Source of the DNA: a virus
Direction: 5' to 3' (one strand)
Virus record (IMG/VR): IMGVR_UViG_3300021185_002348
Location: 1-64,000 of that record
Length of the DNA: 64,000 nucleotides
Shown: positions 21,208 through 31,900 of the stretch, one piece after another
Position numbering within the stretch: the first letter of the stretch is position 1
How the letters are laid out: each line of letters starts with the position of its first letter
Made by a program: the position numbers and the translations under genes
The notes under the pieces: generated by a model
The model's input: the letters and a program-made list of their open reading frames with translations, nothing else
Told to the model about the DNA's origin: nothing
The model's database searches: none

Positions 21208-21441
21208 TTAATAGGGTTTTCTTTTATTTCCAATTGATTTAGATTTAGCTCTATTTTCATTCATTTTATTGAACTTTCTATTAGTAGCATTTTCTCGTGT
21301 TAAAGAACCAGGGCTCTTTGTAGTTTTAGGGGTTATGCCTAGCCCTTTTGCCGTCAAGCGAGCAAGATAAATCTTCATAGCTTTTTGGAATTGTTTCATT
21401 CCTTCCGGCCCATCTGGGAAATTCTTTCTTATTGGTTTCAT
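21208..21441 (-). CDS. Basic protein, 77 aa
   Basis: Lys/Arg-rich, with an N-terminal helix (GPEGMKQFQKAMKIYLARL) and an unstructured-looking basic tail. Not recognised. One of a set of small basic proteins at the end of the right arm that could pack with DNA in the virion or bind nucleic acid after entry; this is inference from composition. Confidence 0.6.
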   Translation of the reverse strand: MKPIRKNFPDGPEGMKQFQKAMKIYLARLTAKGLGITPKTTKSPGSLTRENATNRKFNKMNENRAKSKSIGNKRKPY

Positions 21442-21442
21442 A

Positions 21443-21835
21443 TTATGATCTATCAGTGTTTAATTCAAATGTAAATAACTCAAAGTATTTACCTATCGTT
21501 CCGTACGCACTTAAAGTCTGCGTACCAGATATAGTGGTAGAGAACAATTCACCAGGCGCTAAGTTCGCTAAAACTCTAGTTGCGTCATATGCTCCGTTGT
21601 GTATCTGCAAATCCACGGTATCGTCTAAGTTCTTTATTACAACTAAAGTAGCTCCTGTGGTGGCCGCAACACACCCAGGAATTGTTTGAGCCGTATCTGT
21701 AGCTACAACTTTTACTTTGCTGCTGGAATTTTGTAAATCAACCGTATATGTGTGATTCATTTCAGCATTAAGAGCAGAAGTGAAAGCCCCGCCAGCCGAA
21801 GAAGTAAGTGTTATTTTTGCTGTTAAAGTAGCCAT
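21443..21835 (-). CDS. Beta-rich protein, probably structural, 130 aa
   Basis: Thr-, Ser- and Ala-rich, with alternating strands (TLVVIKNLDDTVDLQIHNG, LAPGELFSTTISGTQTL) as in small virion decoration or tail Ig/jelly-roll proteins. There is no signal peptide. Not recognised by family. Its placement among late genes supports a structural role. Confidence 0.6.
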   Translation of the reverse strand: MATLTAKITLTSSAGGAFTSALNAEMNHTYTVDLQNSSSKVKVVATDTAQTIPGCVAATTGATLVVIKNLDDTVDLQIHNGAYDATRVLANLAPGELFSTTISGTQTLSAYGTIGKYFELFTFELNTDRS

Positions 21836-21838
21836 TGT

Positions 21839-22579
21839 TTATCCTTTTTTCGTTCTAACTGTTTGTCCAGTAGTCACTCGACCTGTACGGGGGTTTATAT
21901 ATTTATACGTTTTTTCCTTATTCTTTAGTGCAATCATTTTAGCTTTAGCATTAGCTTTTGTAGCATCTTGATATTTTTTATCCTTAGATGTTAAAGTCCT
22001 AGAGCTAGAGAATGCTGATTTAGTTTGACTAGATGGTCTTTTACTAGTAGGAGTACCATAGCCTTTCATACCCGTTTCCATTCGTTGCTGAGGAACCTCT
22101 TTTTTTGGGTAATACTTACCACCTGGCATGTTTACGTACTTTTTGTAAGGCAGCTGTCTACCTGCTGTTTCAGAATTTTTTCTCTGTTGAGCGTTATTGT
22201 TCTTGCGAGCGGCAGCATTAGCTTCTTTGGTAAGGTTGGATTGTTTTAACCGTGCTTTACGGGCTGTAGCTTTAGCCCTCATAGTTGACTTATAAGCCTC
22301 CTGTTTAGCAAGGCCTCTAGCTTGTCTTCTTGTGGCTCCTCCTTCTCTAAATGTTTTTTTAAGAGATTTTCGGGTCGATTTAACTTCGTCTTGAAGCTTA
22401 CTATCGCGTGCTTTTTGTACTTTTTTATTAGATCTTCTATTCTTGCGATCTTCTATTGCTTGTTTAAATTTGCTTTTAGCACCTTCACGGTTACCGCTTC
22501 CAGCTCCAAATAAGCCTGTACTTTCGTTTAGAGCTCCCCCTGGTTTAAACTTTTTTCTTTTATAAGGATTTTCTGCCAT
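21839..22579 (-). CDS. Highly basic protein with YKRxxF N-terminus, 246 aa
   Basis: The N-terminus MAENPYKRKKFKPGG resembles that of the gene at 32282 (MASDPYKRQQFNAG). The rest is very rich in Lys, Arg, Ala and Ser, with long helical basic stretches (RARKARLKQSN, AAARKNNNAQQRKN). It probably binds DNA and may be an internal virion protein. A TATATTTG promoter box lies 20 bases upstream of its start. Confidence 0.65.
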   Translation of the reverse strand: MAENPYKRKKFKPGGALNESTGLFGAGSGNREGAKSKFKQAIEDRKNRRSNKKVQKARDSKLQDEVKSTRKSLKKTFREGGATRRQARGLAKQEAYKSTMRAKATARKARLKQSNLTKEANAAARKNNNAQQRKNSETAGRQLPYKKYVNMPGGKYYPKKEVPQQRMETGMKGYGTPTSKRPSSQTKSAFSSSRTLTSKDKKYQDATKANAKAKMIALKNKEKTYKYINPRTGRVTTGQTVRTKKG

Positions 22580-22598
22580 GATATTATTTTATTATTTA

Positions 22599-22606
22599 CA
22601 AATATA
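22599..22606 (-). promoter_or_regulatory. TATATTTG promoter box
   Basis: On the - strand, TATATTTG followed by GTAAATAAT lies 20 bases before the ATG at 22579. It matches the Bacteroidota -7 element TAnnTTTG. The -33 element is not clear. Confidence 0.45.
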
Positions 22607-22618
22607 CTAATTAATTTA

Positions 22619-22924
22619 TTAACCGATTCCATTAACATGGTGTACTTCAGGAAGCCTCATTTTGTTCCCTATATTACCTTTGTTAACTTTACGAGTTATT
22701 TTCTTTCTGTCTCGTCTTCTTTTAGCTCTAGCTTTTTTTGCTTTACCGGAAGCATGATATTTTTTATACTCATACTTATAGTCTCGTTTACCGCCTTTGT
22801 ATTTGCCATTGGCAGTAGACTTTTTACGTTTACTACCTTTTTTACGGCTTTTTTCCGATTTGCTTCTATTAGCTTTATGAGATATTAAAGATAAAGATTT
22901 ATTTTTTCTTTTTGTTCTAGCCAT
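22619..22924 (-). CDS. Very basic HNH-like remnant protein, 101 aa
   Basis: Almost one-third Lys/Arg. The segment YKKYHASGKAKKARAKRRR followed by LPEVHHVNGIG resembles a widespread phage protein whose basic helix precedes an HH-x-NG block like the first strand of an HNH fold; the catalytic remainder is missing, so nuclease activity is unlikely. It lies two bases after the giant gene. A DNA-binding virion role is possible. Confidence 0.55.
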   Translation of the reverse strand: MARTKRKNKSLSLISHKANRSKSEKSRKKGSKRKKSTANGKYKGGKRDYKYEYKKYHASGKAKKARAKRRRDRKKITRKVNKGNIGNKMRLPEVHHVNGIG

Positions 22925-22926
22925 TT

Positions 22927-25900
22927 TTAATTGTCGTAAGGTACTATTTTTTCTCCCTGTGAACCGCCGAAAGGCACTATTTTATCTGATGGGTCGTAAT
23001 AACTTTCTTCGCTATGTAATAAATTATACAGTCCTTCCGCAAAATTAAACGTTCCTCTATATGGAACGCCCGAAAGAGTCATCGCAGGATCGGCTACTTT
23101 ATTTATAGCTTCTAATGCTTCAACATAATCTGACCAATTTATTTCAATACCTTCATCATTCATGTTTTGTAAAAGACTCGCTTCATCATAAAGTTTTTTA
23201 CCTCCTCTACCAAATGCTTCAACAGCACTAGCCATAGGCACAGCATCAAATCCATAGTTACTGTCTTCAATAAAGGTGTTTAACAGGTAAGTGAATACAT
23301 CACCTGCAATTGCAATACCGTTTGCTGACCCTAAGTAAGTCGCTCTTTTTTGTGCTTTCCATGCCGCTCCGTATTTATCCGATATTTCATCTGGAGTAAA
23401 AGGCATGGCCATACGCATCATTTCATAAAAGTCATATGAAAATTTCGTTTGATCATCTAATTCGCCGTCATCCACATTCATAATGTATTTGTCTTTATTG
23501 TACTTAAACGTTGTGGTTACCGCTTGGAATAGATTAGGCAAGATATAGTTGTATATAAGAAGCTTTTTAGCCGCTTCTTTAGAAGATCCTTTAGATGCAG
23601 AAAGGGCTCTCATAGCAGCTCTAGATTGTCTGTAGTAAGACATAGGTGATGTCTTGTACATAGCAAACATTTTCATATAAGGATTTCTTTGCATTATAGA
23701 TAAATCAGGACTATCCGATGCTTGCTGGGCTAGATTAGTTGCGGACTCAAATCTTTTTTCTGCAAATTTAACGGCTTCTTCAGGGGACTTACCTTCTGCT
23801 AAAGCTTTTTTTCTATTGTGCTCATAAACAGCCCATCCTCCAGCTACAATTGCAAATCTATCACCTATAATAACGGGCTTCATCATTGCGTTTATCAGTT
23901 GTTTCCTAACGGCTTTATTATGACTTGGGATATTTTCAAACTCGGACCCCATTACTTGTCTTACGGCATCGTCAAATTCAAGTCTTGAATAACGTTTTTG
24001 CATGGCAGGTAACTCCATTAATGTATTATATGCGTTTCTCCAATTAGAAATAGCTCCTTCAGGACCCGGGTCTAATAAGCTTGCTGTAGTCTTTACCCAT
24101 TCTGCTGTAGGCATATCACCTGCATAAGCGAGTATTGAAGTGGCTTGTTTAAACATAAGGGAAGGCTTAGCTCCTAAACTACCTACTACATAGTTAGTTC
24201 TAGCTTTAGTCAGAGTTGTTTGCAATCTGTTATATAACTTATTTTTACCTGCTATATCAAGTATGTTTCTGTTTATAACACTGTGCAAGCCCGGAGCAAA
24301 GTCGGTTCTTATTTTTTCTTTTACTTTTTTATTGTTAAATACTTTGTGTAGACTACTAATAGGTTTTTGATAAGCTTTAAAGAACTCCATGTCTTGAACA
24401 AACTTTGTAACCATTACATTAATATCTTGCTTTCTAAGAGGTTGCTTATTAGCAGATTTTTCTTTTAAATGGCTTGATTGCATTTCATTAAATACAATTT
24501 CTGGAGTACTTACATTAATTTCACCTTCATTCACTCCCATCTCAACGTCTTTAGGCGCCGGAGAATAAAATTTACGGTGATTAAGAGGAGCTCCTGTAAT
24601 GTCTATATGGAAATCGTTTAAGTTTAAGTGGCCAGGGAATAACTCACCTGTTGCATAAGTAGGGAAGAATTCATTTACTAAATAGTCCGACCATTGTCTT
24701 AGTTGAGGGTCCACTAAGTTTAAAATAGCTTCACCTTTATTAGTAAGTCCATAATCTGGATTGTCATCAGACTCGTAAGCTTTTTTAACTTCACTATAAA
24801 TAAATTCTTTTCTTTCTATTTCTCTCTCTTTAGATTCCTCAAGCTCCTTCAGCCGACGATCATCAATTATTTGTATTTGTTTTTGAGCTTCTTGCTTGTA
24901 AGTTTCTTTCAAAGCTAATTGCTCTGCTGGTGAGTATTTATATGGCTTTTCAAGAGCGTAATGCAAAGACTCCCATCTCTTTCTAATACTATGCCACCGA
25001 GGCTTAGCCTTAAGTGCATTTTTCTTTTTCTTTTCTTCATTCCGCTTCATAATATAGTCAACTTCCTTTTGAGTATACCGTCCTCTTTTAATTAAATTCT
25101 CCCAAGTATCTAAAGCGTTTTTTACTTTCTCCACCTTTTTTCTTTCTTGAGCCAGAATTTCAGCAACTGCTTTGGTTCGTTTATCTATACCCTCTTCTCT
25201 TTCTTTTTTTGTTGGTTTTTTAATAACTTCTAAAGCTTCTTCAACTGTTCTATATGATTCACCGGCAAACATACCGCCTGTCAATTTTATTTGGAAGTTT
25301 AAAAAGTCTTGGGATTCAGTGAACTCCTTAAATGTTTTATATCTTTCTTTAAGGTTATAAGTCCTTTTCATTATCCCCATTTTTTCTAATGTACGATAAT
25401 TGGTGGCGTCTAAAGTTTTTATATATAAGTTAGCGGCTTCGTTAGGCGTCCATGTTTCATTAGACCCCGCGGTCCCTGTTTCTTCATCTACCCAATCTAC
25501 CTCTTGCTCTTTAGTGTTTTTAAGCTCTATTTGTCTAAGTCTATTCAGTACTCTTCCTTCTTGTCTAGACAAAGGACCTTCAGCTGATAAAGGATTGATA
25601 CTAGTTCTGCTTACGTCACCATCTATAGAATTAATTTCTTTAAGTTTATTAGCTAAAATATTTAATACTGAACGCTTACTTATAAATTCTGTGTTTTGCG
25701 CAGACCTCATATTATCTTGTACGAAATTAACAAGAGGGCTATCAAAAGTACCAGATTCGGCATGGTTTATAGATAAATCTTCTGCTAGCGAATATATATT
25801 TGCGGTACCCCATTGATTAAGCGTACGTAAATTTAGACCGCTATACCACTTATTTTTACCATACTCTGCATCAATCCCAAATAGTCTTGCTAAAAACGGC

Positions 25901-28900
25901 TTACGACCTAAAGCTTTACCTGTACCTTCCATAACATCCAAAGCCATTTGTATGTTTGATAAAGTTTCTTGTTCTTTAGCGTTTTGTATTTCTTTAAATG
26001 TATCTCTACCACGCTTTTCAAGATTAAATAAAGCTTTTTTATGTGTTTCCCAATTTGTAGTAAAATACTCTTGCCCTATTTCAACAGGACCTAATGCGGT
26101 AATCCAATCTCTTACATGTTGTTCGTAAGCGCCTACAGGAGCATCTGGGTTTTCCTGATTAAACTCTTCTTCTTTTCTTGACGGTTCTCTATTAACATCG
26201 TTAAGCCTCCAAATCTCTGCTCTATACTCTAGTAGCTCGGTATACTTTTGCTCTAAATAATTTGCATCATTTTCTTTATGAGCGCGCATTACTCTACCAG
26301 TTTCTTCTAGCTTAATTCTAGTTTTTACATCCCAAACTTTACCTTTTATCATTGAGCCTTTTACTGCTTCAAAAGTGTTTTTGTTCATAAACCTTTCTAG
26401 CATAGTAGTATAGTCGTCTATAGTCTTCACTTTAGAACGGTTTAAAAATAAATCGTTGGCTTTAGTGTTTATGGCTTTATAGTCCTCAGGCTTATTAATA
26501 TCTAATTCAGATATTACTTCACTATCGTATAAACCAGGTGGCTTAAAAAGATCTTTTTGTTTTTCACCTTCAGGCTTAAAATTTAATCTATTTAAAGCTC
26601 TTGATAAAAATCCTTCTTTAGGCGTAACAAACGCATTGTCCATTTGCCTTTGCGCTATTATACCTGCATCCTTCTTCGCATCCTCTCCTATAGCTCTTCC
26701 TTGATTTAAAGATTGAACGGCTCTTGCTTCAACCTCACCATCGAGTCTTTCATATCTTTCAAAACTTTTAACTAAAGGTATAATTACTTCTAGTCTAGCT
26801 TTAGCCTCTTCTAAGTTTAAATCTTTGTTTCTTGTTTCTAACTGTTCACTTATACCATTAAAAAAGTTCTCTTTTCTTTCTTGTGCTTCATTGTAACCTT
26901 CTCTACCTCTTAGTGGCCCTTTATTCTCAGGCACTGGCGTATTATCTTTAACAAATTTATCGTACTCTAAAAAGTCATTAGTGATTTTTATTAATTCAGA
27001 GTCAGATAATCTGTCACGCAAGTACGTAGGGTCCACTTCTCTTACTTTATCTAAAAGTTGTAAAGTTTCATTAACAGCTAAATTTAAAAATTCAGGCATA
27101 AAAGCCTCGTTACCATATGAAATTAATTTATTTGAAACTGATTCAACCATATCTTGGTATTCAACATATAGTTTAAATTGTTCCGCTCCAGACATATCTT
27201 CAAACGTATTCCATTCTTGTCCGCCTTTTTTGTATAAGCTATATTTAAATAGCTTTGTCCTAAGCTCATTCAATCTGCTTGATTGTTCAGCTCCTAAAAT
27301 TTTTGTAATTACTTCTTCAGGTGATAAGTTTGATAGCTCATTAAAAGAATCAAAATTTTCTTTTATGTTTTTGCCAAAAGAATCATTTATATATAAGCCT
27401 TGCATAACGCGCATTGAAGATAGACGGTTTCCTCCTTCTACCGTTGTGCTTTCTTTATGCTGCATATAGTGCTGAACCTCATGAGCAATAATATTCGTAA
27501 TGCTAAGAGCGTCAATAGTATTACTTTTAAATGTATTGGATTTATCTCCACTTAAATCTAAGTGCTGCAATACTCTATTGTAAGTATTATCTGCAGCTAA
27601 AGGCATGCTCCCCTCTTTTCGTCCTTGATTTAAAGCTTCCCAAAGTGTTTCTACATTTGAGCCATCTTTAAAAGCTTTTTTTAGTAAATCTTTACTAAGG
27701 CTTATCTCTACAATTACATTATCTTTACCAGATATTCGATTAAAACCCTCTTCATAAACTTGCGCTTCCTCTAAAAAAACAGGGCTATTCGCATCCTTTG
27801 GATCAGTAAAATTTATTTTAACTTTTACTTCGGATTTAAGCTTGGGATAATATAAAAAAGCGGGGCCATCAAATATTTGAGATAAATCAAACTCCATTGA
27901 AAGTTTTGCCTCAGAGTCTTGTTTATAAGAATCGTATAAAACTTTTGTAGCATTAAAAAGTCCTTTTTTACCTTTTTCTGTTACGTGTAAAGGACCTTCA
28001 TAGCTAACTATTTGTCCAGACCTGCTCATAAAAAAGCCTGTTTTCTGGTGAATAGAAAGACCGCTTTCGCCTTGCTGTCTCATTTGCCGAGCAAGAACCA
28101 AATTATTTAGTTTATTGAATTCCGGCTTGCTTAAGTTTTCTTTATTATTTAATTCAGAAAATATTCTAGATTCATCTATTAAATTAAAATGATCTATATT
28201 GTCTGACATCTCTTCAGGCATTTTTATTGAAGGATCAAATTTTAAAGACCTACCGTTTCTTACGGCTCTATTTATTTTATTAGTAAGACTTGATAAGTCA
28301 GATATATCATTTAAAGTTAATATATGAGGGCTTACATTGTTTTCGCTAAGCATAGATGTAACTAGCTCTCCCATAGGGTTACCAAACACTTTTGAATATG
28401 CATTATATAAAGGCTTTGATATTACCTTTAAAGGACTGTATGAAAGACTACTAGCATTCATTGTTTCCCCAAACCACTGAGCCATAGTTTCGTTCAGAAC
28501 GGTTTTTTTACGGTCTTGTAAGGCCTCAAAATCAGCTTGCGTAAGACTAAGTCTCATTTTTTGCATTTGAGCGTCACTGAAGCCATATTGTTTTAACGCC
28601 CATAAATATTTCTTTTTATACTTTTTGTCAGACATCATCTGCTTCTCAAGACTAGCATAAGATTCTGGAGATACTTTTTGTATTAAGCTTAAAAGAGGAT
28701 GCGCTGATTCATGAGCTAACACTGTACCTAAATCTTTCTTTAAAATATTAGAGCTGTGTGTAACATCTATATGTATAGTATTTTTTGAACCCGAAATAAA
28801 AGGGTTTTTAGAAGCTTGAAAAGACCAGTCTCTAATTCTACGAGTTTCCTGTGAAAATTCCTCTTTTGTTAATACACCTTGGTTAAATAAAGAAATTGCC

Positions 28901-31900
28901 TCTGACCGCATTTCAAGAGCTCTTGTCTTAATAACTCTATTTAAGGTTCCTGGAGTGCTGTGAAGAACGTATCTTGATTGTGCATTTGCGGGCAAAATGT
29001 TATAAAGCTTATTTATTAAATTTAAAGCTCTTACAGTTTTACCATTTTTAGCGCCATCTTTGCTTGATTGTTTTGCTTTTTTAAGCCTGTCACTAATATT
29101 ATTAGTAGATACCTCTATAACATCTCGAGAGCCCCCTGTTGAAGTACCATCGCCATACATTGTTTTTTCGCTAAGGTCTCTATTCTTTTCGTATTCAAAT
29201 AAGTTGTTAGCTTCCTTAACATCGGCTTTCCGCAATTGATTTACTTCAGCATCAGTTAAAGTTCTATCGACTCCATCAGCCCCACGTCTTTTCCAGTATT
29301 GCTTATATTGATTTAATCTATTATTGTATCTAATTCTATGTCTTAAACCATTTGCAAATATTGTTTCTCTAACTACACCATGTCTCTTTAATGCGGTTGC
29401 TTTTCTAAGTTCAGCGTCGTCCTGAGCTGTATATAGGCTATTTACAAAGTTAAGTACATTACCAGTCTCTAGCTCCTTTAGCAGCTCTTCAGCATTTGCA
29501 GGTTCTGCATCATATAGCTGTTTATTAACAGCATTGTATTCATTCAGCAGTCTATTAAAAGCTTGCTTCCAATTTTTGTTTTTACTAACGACTACATTAA
29601 TCATACCAGACATTAAGTCAGAAGCTGCGTTTTCTACTACTCCTAAAGTAGTTTCGCCGTTAGGATTATCAAAAGCTGATTTGTCTACAATTACTTTTTT
29701 AAATATATAATTGTCTACGGTTAAAGAAAATTTATGTACGTCTTGGAGGTTCTCTTTCAGCTCCTTTATTACATCTGCATATATCTCGCCCCCTTTAGGT
29801 GTAGAGTTTTCAAAGTAGTTTATAGCTTCGATTAGCTTGTCTTTTCTAATAGTAAAGTCTTTTTTATACTGATCTACAATTTGATCAATACCGCTTATAC
29901 CATACTCTCCGGTGGTTGGATTATACGTTTTTTTACGTCTTACTATGTTTCCTAGACTGTAAGGATTGTAAGCCGCTGAAGTTGACAATATACCATTCAT
30001 TGCCAAGTTAAATAATAATCTACGGCCCAAACTGTCTTTCCATTCGTTCCCTTCTCCTTCCCCTACAAAACTAGGTATGAGTTCGTCAAACTTTTCTTTA
30101 AAAGTATCATCATATGCTAAAAGCTCCCAAGCCGATTCAGTTATGCCCGCCATCTCCATAGACGCTGTGGCACCTACAGCTTGGTTAAGTTTAGGGTTAG
30201 TGAATTTTTTAAATACTGCAGCAAATTCTTTTTTAGGTCTCCATTTCCCTAATAAGTTAATAGGCAGTCTATGCCCTATACCAAAACCAAAACCTTGACC
30301 AGTCTGACCGCCAATAGTTTTAAATGTAAGTTCTTCTAGTCCACCCTCAATAGTTAAAATACCTATCTTATCAATTAGCTTTGTACCTTCCACAAATTTT
30401 CTACCTGCTCCTACTTTTGAGCTATAATAAGCACCTAATAGACCGTTTTTAGCCATATAAGCCAATCCTCTTTGTATTTTGGGTACTTTTTTTAAAGCCT
30501 TGATACTAGCTAAGGCCGTAGCAAGACGACCACCGCCTAAAAATATAGGGTTAATTAAACCTCTTGAAGCAAAAAGCTTAACGCCTAATGCGGTTACGTC
30601 ACCTAAAAATTCTCCTACTTCTTCACCACCACTAAGTTGGGTGTTGCTAACTTCTTCATTACTCAATGGTATAGAGTATTGATATAATAAGTCTAAAGCA
30701 GCTTTTTCTTTATACTCATTGTCTTGGAATATAACGGACGTAGTAAAGTTATCAAGCCCCATACCTCTTACAAAACCTTTTCCAAAGTGTTGAAAAGCAT
30801 GAGTTTCTGAAGCTTCCTTACTTTCTAAGTATCTATGATTTAGTAAATAGTAATGGTCAAGTGCTTCTTGTTTCGCCTTTACTCTTAATAATTTTAAACC
30901 TAGTTTGTTACGCAAAGGAGCATATTGATCGGGAGCCTGCATAGATGGTACTCCTCCCATTGTAATAGGCTGATTTGCAGCTGACTGTGAATCTTGCTTT
31001 GGTATTTTATCAATTTCAGCTTGTATAGTATTTACAAGGGTTTGATTTTTAAGCCATGCATTTTTTAAAGTATGAACAGTTTCAGGATTCTCTAGGTCGT
31101 AGAGGTATTCAAGCTCATTTTGAAAATTAGATGCTAAATCTAAATAGCTTTGTATTTGGCCTTCCGGAACTGTATATTCACCATCCTCATCTTTTAAATA
31201 CCCTCCAAATTGCAATTCACCTCTTAGTCTTTCGACGTTTTCTACAGCTTCTGCATACGCTTTGCTAGTCTTACCGTTATTATTCTTTTCTAGCTCCTCT
31301 AACGCTATCGTAGCTTTTTCTTGTGCTTCGTATAAGTTATATAATTCAGGACTGTTAGATTGGTAGTTTTCTAATTTTTTATTTAAAGTATTGGCATACA
31401 AATTACCGTAAGCTACATTTTTAGCGTAATGTTGTCTGGCCGCTTCCGCTTCTTCTTCTTCCATCCCGTAGCCAGGAGCGGTAACGTTGTAATTACCAAA
31501 CCTCATATTTTCAGTAGGTATTTCAACATTGTTTTGCTCAAGTTCTAAAGCAGCACTAAAAGCATTCCCCGCTTCATACTCAGAACGTTTATACGCCAAG
31601 TCGCTTTTATATTGTTGTCTGTATGCGTTTCTTAAAGCTAATTTATCGTCGTCGGTGTAAACTATAGAGTTATATTCACCCTTTCGCATACTAGCAACAA
31701 TTTCCGAATTAATCTGCTCGTTAACTTTTTTATCGATAAGATTATCTAAATGCTCGTCGCCCATTTTGTATCCACCGTCGAGCCATTCCTCTACGTTGTC
31801 GTCGTTTATAGCAACTTCATCGTCTGGGTTTAAAAAGTCTATACCTAAAAAGGTTTGATTATCATAAGTATAATTATAGTTTATTTGCCCGTTTTCATTA

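Noticed and set aside
21432-22888. + strand frames opposite the late basic genes
   Set aside because: They mirror - strand genes with biased codons and show no protein-like features of their own.
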